From Raphanus sativus (taxonomy: Eukaryota; Streptophyta; Magnoliopsida; Brassicales; Brassicaceae), in the NCBI RefSeq assembly GCF_000801105.2, contig NC_079515.1, forward strand, positions 19,987,407-20,051,406: 64,000 bases of DNA. The letters are read 5' to 3'. A program made the translations under genes and the position numbers. Position 1 is the first letter of the stretch, and the number at the start of each line of letters is the position of its first letter. Shown in pieces: positions 50,854 to 63,700 of the stretch. The notes below the pieces were generated by a model. It was not told the DNA's origin. It was given only the letters and a program-made list of their open reading frames with translations, and made no database searches.

Positions 50854-51900
50854 GGGAGGAAAGGAGCTTCTCTCACTTATTTACACTCTTGTCAATCGTA
50901 ACTATCAGAATCAAGCACTCATTATGGTATCGCGGTTCTCGTTGAGTTATTTTAATTAATGTATATAACGAAAGAGGGTTTTCAGTTTTGGAGATCAAGA
51001 AGTGGTAAAGTGGTTTGTTTTATGCTTTCCTAGTACCTAATTTTTCAGCGAAAGGAATAGTTTCATTTAATGACCATTTATAGATTGTATCTCTTATGCA
51101 GCTGTGTGGTGAATTAAATGGGATTAGTTGAGAACATAAGGCACAAAAAGATGGTAGAGGTTGAAAATGATGTTCTATTTCTTCGAAAAAATAGATGGTA
51201 GGGAAAAAGAAGAGAAAGGTCGTCTATTTTTTAAACAATTAGAAGTTTAGGGCTAAACGTTAACACATGTTTAGTTTGCTGGTGAGATAGGTTTTAAAAT
51301 CTATATCTTTTATAGGTACAGCTACAAATAGTATTTTCATTTTTTGTTTCGTTTATTTAGTTGTTTCAGTTTGAGAATATTTGACTTTTTTTACCAAATT
51401 AAATGAATTTTAAACCGAAGAAACGCTAATATTAAAAAAAGAAGAAATGCTAATATTCAAATAAATTTATTCTGATTTAGTTAAATTTATTTTTCTAGCT
51501 GGACTTGGTCTACTGGGTTGACGGTTTTTATCGATTAACAAAGTATGTAGAGGGTTTCAGATCCTTTGTTCTAAGCCTAATCACCAAGACCCTTTACTCC
51601 CGGTAAGCCCTTTATACCAAAGAAAAAATTATGTATATTTTAGTTCGTTTTAGTTTGTTTTAAAAAAAGGTTTGGTATATTTTATATTATACTACATGAT
51701 TAAAATATAATTTGTAAGTTGGTAAGTGAGAACTCAACTCACATATACATTTGGTTCAGAAGAGCTTTTCTTTTAACAAAATTCCTCGTTTTGGGTTATC
51801 TGTTTGAGGATTTGGTAAGCAGCTCGAGACCTAGACTAGTATTTACTTTAGGAAAACACTTCCTTAATTTCTCTCCTCATTTGGCCAACTAGAAACACTT
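50854..51900. other. CYP86A4 upstream region
   Basis: About 1 kb of ordinary AT-rich promoter-side sequence. No transposon end before 51909. Confidence 0.4.
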
Positions 51901-51908
51901 CTTGTGTC

Positions 51909-52515
51909 TAGGGCTGGGCAAAAAATCCGAACCCGAAACACCAACCGAATCTGATCCGAAAAAGTAGCACCGAACCCGAACCGAAATTGATTAAATATCC
52001 GAACGAGTTCAAAATTTCGGTATTTAAAGAACCGAAACCGAACCCGATCCAAACCAAAATATTTTGGGTATCCGAATGTATCCGAAATAAATTTATATAC
52101 TTAAATATATATATTATTTTTATATATAATGTATATTAAAAATATTTAAAATATATAAGATACTTTTAAATTTTCCAAAATACTAGAAAAATATATGCAA
52201 ATAGTCAAAAGTAAATGTTTAAAATAGCTAAAGTATACTGAAAACACCAAAATAGTTAAATATCTATTGATTCTTTATCCAAATATTCAAAGAAAACCAA
52301 TTTATATGTTAAATTAAGGTATATAATGAATTTTGAAAATTTAAAAACATTTTAAATGGGTTATCCGAACCCGAACCGAACCCGCAAAGATTCGAACCGA
52401 ACCCGAACCAAAATTTAGAAATATCCCGAATGGGGCTGAAAACTTTGATCCCGAAAACCCGAAACCCGAATGGACTGAACCGAAATCCGAATGGGTACCC
52501 GAACGCCCAACCCTA
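51909..52515. mobile_element. Non-autonomous hAT-like element (TAGGGCTGGGC family) with 8-bp TSD
   Basis: Ends TAGGGCTGGGC and GCCCAACCCTA are inverted copies, flanked by exact CTTGTGTC at 51901-51908 and 52516-52523. The sub-terminal regions are rich in CCGAACCCGAAAC-type words and the middle is AT-rich. No transposase. Related broken copies lie at 12645-12935. Confidence 0.87.
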
Positions 52516-52597
52516 CTTGTGTCACTATTTTGACTTTTTGGATGACTGAAAAATAAAATGGGAAATGGCAGACGAATATTAAGTACTAAGAAAGATG

Positions 52598-53691
52598 CCA
52601 TGTTCGGAATCGCGCTAGGCGCTATCCGTGCGGCAACCCGAAGCCTAGCGAGTTGCTTAAAAATCAGGATAAACTTGGAGTATACGCGGGGAGTAATTTT
52701 TAGTAAATTTAAATCTAGAACATTCAAAAGATTCACCAAATACAAGTTAGATCATTTATTATAATTGCTGTTTCTTATTTTACATCTAATACAAACACAC
52801 AAAAACTAATTTACTCACAAAAATCACAAAATACATGCTTTTAATCATGAGAAAGAACAAACAATAGCTAGGCTTGTATCTTCTAATCATATTCTTCTTT
52901 AGTGATCTGCAAAATATATAATCACTCTGGATTACTATCCATTCTATCATAACCTGAAACATCAATATATCAATTTACACTCTCTTCTAGATATGATGGT
53001 AAAGCATTATTGTTTGATTTAAAAAGAGAAGAATATAACGTTCTCAAATCGTTGGAACAATAAAGGTGTAAACTACATATTATTATTATAAACTTTAGGT
53101 ATCAGATTTTATAAGAGGCAAAAATATTTTTATTTGCATTCTCCGCAATAGACACCTAAATATACTCAGCAAATGACACCTATAAATATATTCAGAAAAC
53201 AAGATCTACAAATACAGCACTTCGACACTTAAAGAAAACTTTGTATAACTCAACACATTTTTCTCTAAACAAATTCGCTAAACACCTAAACTAATACCAA
53301 CCTTCACTAATTAACTAAGAAATTCTCTACGCATATAAGAAGCTTCGCTAACAACCTCATGAAGCTTCGCAAACAACCTAAAGAAGCTTGGAACCATTTA
53401 TTTGCTCTTGATTACTTTCGATTGATAAAAAAAATCACAGAACAGAGTTTATAGGTTATGACAGATACCAATTGTGTTCTGTTGGAAGAGAAAGACACTT
53501 TTTTCAAATAACTCTGCGAGAGAATGGGTCACAAAAGTTGGGCCAACTTGGTAGATCACGTAGAATCACGTTTTTAGGAATTCACGTTTAGATGTAACTC
53601 GGGCGCGTTATGTAACTCGGTCACCTCACGTATCACGTAAACGCGGCCGATTACGCGGCTAGGCGGCCGCATTTTAGAACAGGGTTCAAAG
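52598..53691. mobile_element. Probable TIR transposon with GC-rich subterminal repeats, decayed
   Basis: The left edge CCATGTTCGGAATCGCGCTA and the reverse-complemented right edge CCCTGTTCTAAAATGCGGCC share a terminal pattern, and both ends are dense in GGCTAGGCG/CGCGGCC words unlike the AT-rich interior. Imperfect 8-bp flanks GAAAGATG and CAAAGATG suggest an old hAT insertion. Boundaries approximate. Confidence 0.5.
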
Positions 53692-53884
53692 ATGTCATTA
53701 AATAGGATGAAAGTCAAAACTCAAAAGGGTTATGCTGACTTTTGCTACTCTCGAAGACGGAAGACTGTAACTGGTCGTACTGTTTCTTTTTCTGGTGTTA
53801 ACATCATTTTACTGCTTCATATATATGTCATGTGTGTGTGTGTCATTTAACTTAGTTTTGATGATTTAGAGAAAAGGCCAAAAG

Positions 53885-54072
53885 GGTAATAAGATATATC
53901 TGTTGGTAAAGGAACCTCGGCTGAGGTGCCCGCCATCACGAATTCGAGTCCCAGCCACAACGGATTTGACATGGTTTCTGTTTGACCTCTAAGATTTTCC
54001 TCGCCAGTTTCAATTGGACGCGGTGAGATAGTCAGACTAAATGAGATGTTCGGATACCTGAATTATAAAAAA
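53885..54072 (+). mobile_element. tRNA-derived SINE
   Basis: Contains a box A-like TGTTGGTAAAGGAACC and a box B-like GAATTCGAGTCCC about 50 bp apart, followed by a tRNA-unrelated body ending GGATACCTGAATTATA plus poly-A. Length about 190 bp. A clear TSD was not found. Confidence 0.6.
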
Positions 54073-54639
54073 AAACAATTTTCCAATAAACATTATTGTA
54101 GAAGAATCGCAATAACTTTTTTTTTAAGAATAGTGGTTTGTACTTTGTAGTAAATGCCTAAATGGAATGGAACATAAAGGTTGGTGTTAATAGTGAACAT
54201 TAGATATTTAGATGGCTTGCCGACCTAACATTAAATCATCTTCAATGGGGTTCATTTTCCACTTTTTGTTTTACTTTGAAGAAAATTTTGCTTCAGTTGT
54301 ATTTCATTTCTTAATTCAAAATGAAATAATAAAAAATATTATTTTAAATTTGAAAATATACTGTTGATATCTTCATTTTAAGATGGTTTTTTTAATTGTA
54401 AATTAGTCTTTAACTTTTACTTATTTTTATTTTCTGATAAAATATATTATATATGTTACTATCACCAACTAATTTTGAAGTTTCTATCATTATTATTTTC
54501 ATCTAATTAAATATTGATACCATCGAACATGAAAATATTCACTTTGATAAAACTTTTAACTCATCTTAGAAAAATGTAAGATAAATAAATATGTATTTTT
54601 TTTTAAATTCTGAAACACTTTGGTTGTTGATCACTTATA

Positions 54640-55375
54640 GGAAACATATTAATTTGATGCTTTTAATAATTTAATGTTCTTTGTTTATTTATTTTTATGT
54701 TTGTGTACTAATTTTATTATATGATAATGTATAATTTATATTAAGTAATTGTTGTGTTGGATTATTATCAAAATAAAATACTTGGATAAAATAGTAAACT
54801 TGAAAAATCAAAAGATGTTATTAATAATTAATGATAAAATAAAAATATAATATATTTTAATGATGATATAATATATTTGTAATATTTTTTTGAAAAAGGA
54901 AAATGAAGCAAATTGGAAGAAATACTGCTTCATTTTAATCTAGTGGTAATGAACGGGCTTTGAATGCAAACATATTCTAGATTCGATTCATGCTGCGGAA
55001 ATTAAGTCACATTGTTCTTCTCATCACGACTGCGGATACACCCGTATAAAAATTCGGGAGAAGACCTGTCGTGGACTGCACCTCACACGATCGAAAATTA
55101 GGTATACGTCTTTAATAGACCCGAATTTAATTTTTTCTTCAAAAAAAATAAAAAAATGAATCCAACTATTGCGTGGATTCTCTTATAGAAAACAATTTGT
55201 CACTCATGGTTGATTCTTTATTTATTATTAATTCTAAATGACTAGATGAGAAAGAACATTTTAATTTGTTATTTTATATGAAATTGCAAAATTATTTACA
55301 AGGAATAAAAATGTCACCGATCAGCTCTTGCATATATTATATGCTGAACTGAAATTTATTTCATCGACTTGCGGA
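54640..55375. repeat. Local repeat unit, copy A (interrupted by a SINE)
   Basis: First of three copies of the same AT-rich sequence. Landmarks: TTAATTTGATGCTTTTAATA, GGAAAATGAAGCAAATTGGA, CACCGATCAGCTCTTGCATA. A SINE sits in the middle. Other copies: about 55797-56334 and 57008-57620. Confidence 0.85.
54940..55155 (+). mobile_element. tRNA-derived SINE inside repeat copy A
   Basis: Box A-like TCTAGTGGTAATGAACGGG and box B-like AGATTCGATTC, then a body with ATTCGGGAGAAGACCTGTCG and a tail of T/A-rich sequence ending in poly-A before ATGAATCCAACTATTG. Comparing with the uninterrupted copies shows extra sequence exactly here. Confidence 0.65.
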
Positions 55376-55796
55376 GCTTACAGCATGATTGACATGTCAA
55401 TAATATTTAGGTGGTCTCTAAGTGCAAAGAGGCGGTTGAATCTTTACCTATGCCGTTTTTTGTCCATACTACTACTGGTTGATCAGAGATGAGTAGTTGA
55501 CACTTCTTCCTCTTACATCTGGGCAGAATGGTGTTGATAACGTATGATCAATTTCTTTCAACCGGAATACTTGAATACTTGTTTGGTTCCTTCCAAAGAG
55601 AGTAGATTGTCGCTGGCTTTTGTCCTCCTAATCTCATGAGTGAGGAGGCAAACTTTTGAGCCTCAGTTTTTGATAACTTTCATTATCTCATAATACTGGT
55701 TGAATCTTTCCCTTTAATGTACAGCCTTAACTCTCATAATACTGGGTAAGGAGGCAAACGTTTGAGCCTCAGCCTTTCATGTACTTTGGGATAATA
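55376..55796. other. Spacer with a repeated GAGGCAAACNTTTGAGCCTCAG hairpin phrase
   Basis: The phrase GAGGCAAACTTTTGAGCCTC occurs near 55647, 55750 and again near 56965; its two halves (GAGGC / GCCTC) are complementary, giving a small hairpin. No gene. Confidence 0.5.
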
Positions 55797-56334
55797 GTAA
55801 TTTGATATTTTTAATAATTTAATGTTCTTTGTTTATTTATTTTCATGTTTGTGTACTAATTATATTATTTTTCATGTTTAATTTATATTAAGTAATTGTT
55901 GTGTTGGATTATTATAATAAAATAGTTGGATAAAAATAGTAAACTTGAAAAATCATAAAGTGTTATTAATAATTAATGATAAAATAAAAATATAATATAT
56001 TTAAATGATGATATAATATATTTTTAATATTTTTTGAAGAAGGAAAATAAAGCAAATTGGAAGAAATACTGTAAGCAAATAAATCTTTGAAGATAAAAAA
56101 TGAATCTAACCATTGCGTGGATGTTCTTACAGTAAATCATTTATTACTTATGGTTGACTCTTTATTTATTATTAATTCTAAATGACTAGATGATAAAAAA
56201 ACATCTTAATTTGTTATTTTTTATGGAATTGCAAAATTATTTACTAGGAATAAAAATGTTACCGATCAGCTCTTGCATCTATTATATGCTGAACTGAAAT
56301 TTATCTCATAATACTGATTGAATCTTTCCCTTTA
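55797..56334. repeat. Local repeat unit, copy B
   Basis: Second copy of the 54640 unit, nearly uninterrupted, followed by AATGTACAGCCTTAAC, where the LINE fragment inserted. Confidence 0.85.
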
Positions 56335-56349
56335 ATGTACAGCCTTAAC

Positions 56350-56930
56350 CAGATATGTAGAAAGTGAATGCCAAGCCTGGTATAAAGCGAATGAAAGAAT
56401 TTCTGCAGTGGTACAAGATATTGTTCGTCAAGACTCCTAAATCCTAAGTTTGAGTAACATTTGCTTAGTGGATGGATCCTGGACTTTAGATGTGACTTTC
56501 TTGGGTTATGGATGGGTATGGATGGAAAATGCTGGAAACATCCAACTAATAGGGACACGGAACTTGAGTCGTCGTGCATCACTTTTACATTCGGAGGTAG
56601 AGACACTACGATGGGCAATGGAGAATATGTTGCAACACTCTTTGTGTCAGTGATTTGGGACGGATTGTAATGAGCTGATAGCCATGATAGAGACTCCTAA
56701 TGAATGGCCGAGCTTTGCGACAGAACTAGAGAGAATAGAGATGCTGCTGATATGCTTCCCGGACTTTCAGATCATTCATGTACCTCGCCCTCAAAACAAG
56801 ATTTCTGATTTTTTAGCTAAGACAGCTGATCCTTCCATAGGGAGTTACTTTTGTTGGTTGTTCTATTCCGGTCTGGCTACCCAAACCACCTCAAGCTTGA
56901 GTAATAAAATGGTCTTTTGACGAAAAAAAA
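56350..56930 (+). pseudogene. 5'-truncated LINE fragment with RNase H-like domain and 15-bp TSD
   Basis: Exact copies of ATGTACAGCCTTAAC flank it at 56335-56349 and 56931-56945, and the right end carries poly-A after TCTTTTGACG. The plus strand encodes an RNase H-like domain: LVDGSWTLDVTFLGYGWVWM, LLHSEVETLRWAMENMLQ, then after a stop/frameshift near 56654 GTDCNELIAMIETPNEWPSF and VPRPQNKISDFLAKTA. It is the same kind of LINE tail as at 17468-17958 but a different sequence. Confidence 0.88.
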
Positions 56931-57007
56931 ATGTACAGCCTTAACTCTCATAATACTGGGTAAGGAGGCAAACCTTTGAGCCTCAGCCTTTCATGTACTT
57001 TGGGATA

Positions 57008-57620
57008 ATATTAATTTGATGTTTTTAATAATTTAATGTTCTTTGTTTATTTATTTTCATGTTTGTGTACTAATCTGATGTTTATAATAATTTAATGTTC
57101 TTTGTTTATTTATTAATAATTAATGATAAAATAAATATAATATATTTAAATGATGATGTAATATATTTTTAATATCTTTTTGAAGAAGGAAAATGAAGCA
57201 AATAGGAAGAAAGACTGCTTTATTTTGCAGCAAATAAATCTTTGAAGATAAAAAATGAATCCAACCATTGCTAAGTGATGTTTAAGCATTTTTATTTTGT
57301 TTTATAATAAGTGAGGTTTTCACATTTCTAGATAAAATTTAATGTCAATTGAAATTTGTAACTAATTACAAAATATTACATGTTTTTCTTATTGGTTAGA
57401 CTGATTTTATTTAATGCAATTTTATGTAACTAAGATAAATTGTATAGAAATTTGTATTTTCTTAATCTTTGTGTAAAAACCTTAAACATCACTTAAAATG
57501 GTACATAGGGAGTAAAGAACATCTTAATTTGTTATTTTATATGGAATTGCAAAATTATTTACTAGGAATAAAAATGTCACCAATCAGCTCTTGCATATAT
57601 TATATGCTGAACTGAAATTA
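57008..57620. repeat. Local repeat unit, copy C (interrupted by a Stowaway-like MITE)
   Basis: Third copy of the 54640 unit; near its start the TTAATTTGATG...TTCTTTGTTTATTTATT segment is itself repeated (57012 and 57075). Confidence 0.8.
57268..57514. mobile_element. Stowaway/mariner-like MITE
   Basis: TAAGTGATGTTTAAG at the left is the inverse of CTTAAACATCACTTA near the right, and the right end continues AAATGGTACATAGGGAGTA, the inverse of the CTCCCTCTGTACC-type start of plant mariner MITEs. The outer left end appears truncated. It breaks repeat copy C after CCAACCATTG. Confidence 0.6.
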
Positions 57621-58180
57621 ATTTATTTCATAATACTGGTTGAATCTTTCTCTTTCATTATCTCATAATACTGGTTGGATCTTTCCCTTTAATACAGTCT
57701 GAGCCTTAACTTTCATAATCTCATAATACTTAACGGTTCTATAACCTTTAAAAAAAATACATATTTTTAAACAAACCCGGGAAAAGCTGCGGTTGGCCGA
57801 ATTGAATTTGTTTCTGACCAATTCGTTTAACGTTTAACCGTTCTGTCTATTTTGCAGGGATTGTTGAGCATTTTTATTGATTTTATTAAATTGCAGAGTT
57901 TAATATTTTTTTTTAAAAAAGTCTATCTTTTCAATAGACATTAAAGGTTGACGTTTTGGTTTCCATTGCTTTAACTGGTAAAACGTTTTCTGAAAAAAGA
58001 AAAAAACGTTATTTGTCATATGTTGTTGATTTGACTTGGTTAATGGTGATGCTTTTCTTTAATTATCAAGAATGTATGTAACATCTTTTGATTTATTGTT
58101 TCAGCTATTTTTTAGAGCATAAAAATATTAAAGTTCCGAATATGGTGAAACCATAGTTTTAAATAACATTTTGATTCTTA
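57621..58180. other. Spacer before the copia-like remnant
   Basis: Contains further short pieces of the ATACTGGTTGAATCTTTCCC repeat phrase up to about 57735, then unassigned AT-rich sequence. Confidence 0.4.
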
Positions 58181-59692
58181 AAAGATCATGTTATATGAAT
58201 GGAAATGGATTCGTGAGTCGACGCCTCAAACTAAGTTTGGGAGAGATCTGCCACATATGAATCATTTGCCATTAAAAAATATAATATTGTTGATATTGAT
58301 CAAAATATTTATATTTCATCAATGCTTAAGTGCAAGTTGTGAAAAGATTAACCATTGAAAATCAGTGAGAATTTTCAGACCAATATAAATGAAACTGACA
58401 TGTGTATTGTAGTTTCTAAAATCAATATGGTTGAGAAAATCATATAAAATGGTGATTTTGATGCCATAAAAATATCATGAAATGATATGTATAGTTGCCA
58501 AAAAAAAAAGCAAAAAAATATGTTTTGGAAAAAATCAAAACATATACAAGTTAGATTTATAAATCAACTTGAGAGAACTATGAAAATAGTTGTATGTAAA
58601 ATGTGATTTCTGAGAATGAAATACATTAAAAGAAAATTGTAATATTTTCTGAAATTGCTTTTATTTAATTTAAATCTAAAGGAGTTGTAAATTAACTTTT
58701 TAAACTCGGGAGATGTTAAATGTAAATATGCATGCTTGTGAGCTATCTCAAGAAATGTGGGGAAAGCTTTGCTTACCATATAAAGTCATTGGCAAGAGGC
58801 CAAATAAACTTAGTGATAGTTATCAAAATATGATTAAAAAAAAACTAGTGTCATACACTAAGTTTGTTGTGTATAATGATTAATTGTATCTTGAAAAATG
58901 ATGACAAAAATCATTAGACAATTGATCTCGACTAATCTCAAGAGATTATGTTCATTGTGATGACAACCTAGGATCCTTATATTAAATGTGTGTCATGAGA
59001 TCAAATTGTTATATCATCAAAAGGAATGGGTAGCCTGTGAATTAAGATGAGGTTTGGCGGTAACTCTACTTATCAGATTGGAGATCCCAAGAAATAGGTT
59101 CAAGGAGACAACTAAGTCAAACTAAATCTGCCCAAAACACTGTAAGACTTCGGTCTATACCCAGTTCCTAGGATGATTAAACAGTGCTACATGTAAGGAA
59201 TAGAGGATAAGCATTTGCTTTTAATGATTTGTGTCCATTGTTTTGAGATATGAATGGAGTAGTACATGATACTCCTCTAAACAAAACAAATGGCAAATCA
59301 CCTAGTGAGTGTGAAATGGGGCCGTTTCTAGGAGAATGAAGGAAAGGCTATATTCTCCAAGTTCACTCATGATAACCAGGACTGTTCACGGCCACAATGA
59401 ACACAATAGAGAACCTAGTTCTGTGAGAGAATGAAGCTGTGTTTTGGCTATTGTCTAGGTTTACACCAAAGCCCGGGAGGTTCAAGACATCATGGCCACC
59501 TCCTGGCCGAGTAAATACGATAGCTATTAACAATGATTGGTTCAAGGCTGAAAAATTGCTACCAACTCATCATGCAGCGAATTTCTCGCTTGTACTCTCA
59601 AAAGTCTTTAGGTGAGTCTTGTCGAGTCTTGTCTAGGAAGTCAAGCTGTCTAGTCGTCTAGTGTCTAGAAGCATTTCTATTCATGTGGGGAT
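58181..59692 (+). mobile_element. 3' internal remnant of a copia-like LTR retrotransposon
   Basis: Non-coding sequence leading into a polypurine tract (CATGTGGGGAT) that directly precedes the LTR start. Phrases such as AGCCTGTGAATTAAGATGAG and CAAGGAGACAACTAAGTC are of the kind I know from post-polyprotein regions of Brassicaceae copia elements, which is memory-based. No polymerase domain is visible, and the left boundary is a guess. Confidence 0.5.
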
Positions 59693-60476
59693 TGTTGGAA
59701 CTATTTTTTTAGCAATGTATTCATATGCTAAAAATAGAGTTATTGTGAATGAGAAATGGAGGTCTAATGTGTGTGATTTGAGAAACTTGTATAAAGTTAC
59801 AAATATACACATTAGATATTTGGATTTGGGTTTTGATTTGTTAGTTGGACTTCATGTTCATTAACTTAATCTTATAAACCAAATATATGTGATATTTTAT
59901 ATTGATAAAATATAAAAAAAAATTCATTTAAAGTATATTATTTTGTTTGAATGAGAAATAATTATTATTATACTCTTTAATTTCTTGGTCAAAATGTGAA
60001 ATGAATTCACATAATAATGACAAGAAATAAAGACTCCATTAGTGTACCATGGGAGGTTTCATTTTATGTTGAAAAATGAAACTTGTGCTTTCTCATTATT
60101 TTCTATATAAAGCCTCATGGCAATGTAGAAAAAGACACACATCCAATACTAAAAGAAAAACCACATTCTCCTATATTGAATAGTCATGTTAGTATTTTTA
60201 TTTCTTGAGTCTGAGAGTGCAACACAAAATTAGGGTCAATAGATTCTGTTTTTCGGTGATGGTAAACAGAAACAATGCTGCAGTTGTATCCTGGGAATCT
60301 GAGCGCCATGCAACCGTCACACTACGGGGCGTTTAAAGATTTAAGGAAAGAGATTAATCATCTCGACTCTGCAATTCTTCTTTATTTGTTGTTTCGGTAT
60401 TGTAATTTTTAATTTTTGTTCTTATTATTTTTATAAATATCAGTAGTCCCCAATGTAATGAAATAAGGTTCCTACA
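59693..60476 (+). mobile_element. LTR (784 bp), 3' LTR of the copia-like element
   Basis: Begins TGTTGGAAC right after a GTGGGGAT polypurine tract and ends GTTCCTACA, an inverted copy of its start in 8 of 9 bases, the TG..CA structure of an LTR. The following bases TCATG would be one side of a 5-bp TSD. No matching 5' LTR lies in the window, so the element is truncated. Confidence 0.72.
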
Positions 60477-60721
60477 TCATGTACTTTGGGATAACTTCTT
60501 CTGAACAATGAATTTTCAGGATGACAAAAAAGAAGAAGAAACTATTCCATTATAAATCAGTAAAACTGTAAATCCTCAGGTGACTGACTGTGTGACATAG
60601 TTGTTATCAGGTGTAAGTTGATGTGCATATCCTCAATAAGTATCTAGTGCTATCTAAACCCCTTTACTTATTTTTGCAAGCAAAACAACTGTTACATAAT
60701 ATCAATCTGAATTGAAATCAT
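60477..60721. other. FRO1 3' flank
   Basis: Unique-looking spacer; begins TCATGTACTTTGGGATAA, the same phrase that closes the spacer repeats at about 55784 and 56992, so the LTR element inserted into a fourth partial copy of that repeat. Confidence 0.5.
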
Positions 60722-63700
60722 TCACCAGCTGAAGCTAATACATTCAAACTGAAGATTCTTAGGTGAACGAAAGGAGCATATCTTTGCAACCTCTTGTCTC
60801 ATCTTCCTTGGACCACACACGAGAACTCCCACGCTCGAACCTCTTAAACCTACGAGAAGCTCTGCTTTCACACAATGAACAGAGTGACAACTTAGAAACA
60901 CTGAAGATAAATGTATGAAAATGTTATATAATAAAAATCTTAAAATAGACAATTACTGTTAAGATTAGGCCTTTCTCCGTAATGAATGCTGGTGGATTGC
61001 GACAGCAACTGTTGTGGCGAGCTTTCGGTCACCAACGGAGACAAACCTTCGACGGCTTGGTTATTTTTTGTATAATTATACTTCTTTTTGTTACACAACA
61101 CAGCGATTGAAGACGTAGCCACCACGCTAACGGAGATTGCTAGAAGGTAAATAATAGATTTATAAGCCGATGTGTACTTATTCAAGCCTTGATCAATTGG
61201 GTAAATGTGATATCTCGTGATGATTCCAATGATGATTAAAAAGATCACGAATGAAGAAGAGAGGATGGTGGCGAGACAGAGCCAGGAGTTGGGTCCAAGG
61301 ATCGGTGAGATGGGTTGGTCTGAGACATAAGGTTTGAAACATAGAGGTTTGATGATGTTCCTGTTGTGAGTTAGTTCTGTCTCTCGGGTGACGAAGGCTT
61401 TGATCTGTATATCTAAAAACGAGGAGACCATTTCACCGGAGATGGGTAAGATTAGGTCGAGCATGGAGAGGTCAGCGGAGTTCTTAAACGCGCAGATTAG
61501 CGTCATTTTGGGGATTTGACAAGTGCTAGTTGAGCTTAAGTAGATTAGGTCTCGGATTATTGATATGAACGGTGTAATCCCACTGCCTCCACTCACCATA
61601 ACCAGAGAGTCATGTCTATAAGAAATTAAAAAACAGCATCCATGTTACTTGTCATGCAAGAAAAAAACTAATGTTGAACTTCTCTGTCTGAGATTAGTAT
61701 ACCGTAAGAAATCAGTGGAACAAGGGCCGTATGGTCCTTCAATGGAAACAGTAAGGCGGTCGATCTGATCAGGAGAAGAAAGCATCTGGTAAAGCTTAGT
61801 GGACCATTTGCCTTGGCCCTTGATCATAACACTTAGCTTCTCCGGTTCAAGTTTACTACTAGAAGTTATCGTAAATGGATGCCACTGAAGCTTGGAAATA
61901 CTCGGTATGTTCACGAACAATATACTCGTCGGGCTATACATCAGCACTATAATTAATATCGATAAGCATATGGTAGTTGAATGGATAATCAATTGAAGAA
62001 GGGATGATAAAACAGAGGGATGATTGTAACAACTCACTAGGGTTTTTGGAGAAACTGAGCTCGACGGTGTCACAAGGAAGGACACGAGCAGAGACTAGCT
62101 TGACATTGTTGCGGGACTGGAGAAATCTCAAGAAACGGTCGACCATGAAGATGTAGAAACCGGGTAAAGAGATCAACGAATGAGAGATGCCAACGTGGAA
62201 GACAAAGAAGAGCATGAAGACAATGTATAGGTAGTGAGTGTAAAAGAAGACTTCAAAGAATCTCCTTCTTATTGCCGGAATTGTGGTGGCCCACATTACA
62301 AGTCCGGCCACCAACGCTATCTCTCCGGCTATATTCGAGATAGCCGTCCTATCCCACTCCAACATCTATTCACACCAACAATTAGGGATAATACACTAGG
62401 AATAAAGTAGTGAAAATGATATATAAACCTTTAAATCCCAAAACTTATATTTATATAGATATCAATACGCCATATCATAGACTAACCTGATAGACTTGAT
62501 TTGTGGATATCCAGTAGATAACGTAACAAAGGCCGTGGCATGTGAATAAGGTCATGACCAAGTGGCCGAGCCATATATGGTACTTGATACTTGACTCTGA
62601 CGTTAGCCCAACTGCAGCCAGCAAAGATGAGCCACGAGCCACCGGGTAGAACAAGAAGGCCAAGCATATGTCCCCGGCTAGACCTAGCCGTACTGCTATG
62701 GAATTCAGTCTTGCTTCCCATCTTTTCAGTTTTTGTCATAAGCAAACACATTGTGAATATAAAGTTTGTCAGATAGCTTGTTAGCAAATACCACACGGCA
62801 GTGTTGAATTTGTATCTCACAATAATGTTTATAAAAGGCCAAACTATTGAAAGATATGATATGAGTGATTCAGAGAATTATGGGTCAGTTAATTATTTAA
62901 TTATTTATTTATTTGAACTTTTGACCAAAGGCACTCTAGTTTTAAGACCCACAATACAGTTCCTTTTGAAAACTTTTTAACTTATTTTTCCTCCTAGCAC
63001 AATATTATAAGAAAATCATACATTCATTCAATTAACTAAAGCAAAAGTGGTGGCTTCTGCAGAGGGCCGCCCTGAAATTTTGGGTTATAGACGAGTTAAG
63101 AGGGAATTTAAAAATTTGGGATTTAAAATATATATATACACAAAATAAATGTTTTGTTAGGTTTGGCCCAGGATCGGCCCAGCTTCACATGATCAATTAT
63201 GAACTATGTAATGTTTTTAGCGATATATACAATATAATAATTACGTTAATCGTTAATCGCCAAAAAAACATTTATAAATCTTACATATTATCTCTGTGGA
63301 CTGCTGCTGATTGAGGAGTGATCATTGTGACAAAAGTATAATAAAAGTAATTGGTTAAGCTCCAAAGAAGAAGAGTCATGAACATGGTAAGGAAGATAAC
63401 CTCGGTCACTGTCACTATCCCTAATGGTCCCTTCACTAACATTGGTTTTCTCAATGCAACGAACTTGTCTCTCTTCTTCCTCTCCAGCCCACTTTTAATT
63501 TACAGAAGAGAACGAATATAATAACATGTGGTTAATTTAAAATAATCAGTTGATCGTTTTAGTGTTTAAAAATTACCTATGAAACTGGTCAACACTAGTT
63601 TGTTTCTTCAAGTGAAGGTAGATACATCCCAGAAAAGCCAGAAGAATCGTCGGGAACATGTAAACCAGAAGATTCACTCCTAATTAAAAGAAAGCCAAAT

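Noticed and set aside
62482..62820. 112-codon frame overlapping FRO1 exon 4
   Set aside because: It is in the wrong frame; the correct frame encodes the conserved YHIWLGH-containing FRO segment and joins cleanly to exon 3 by a GT-AG intron.
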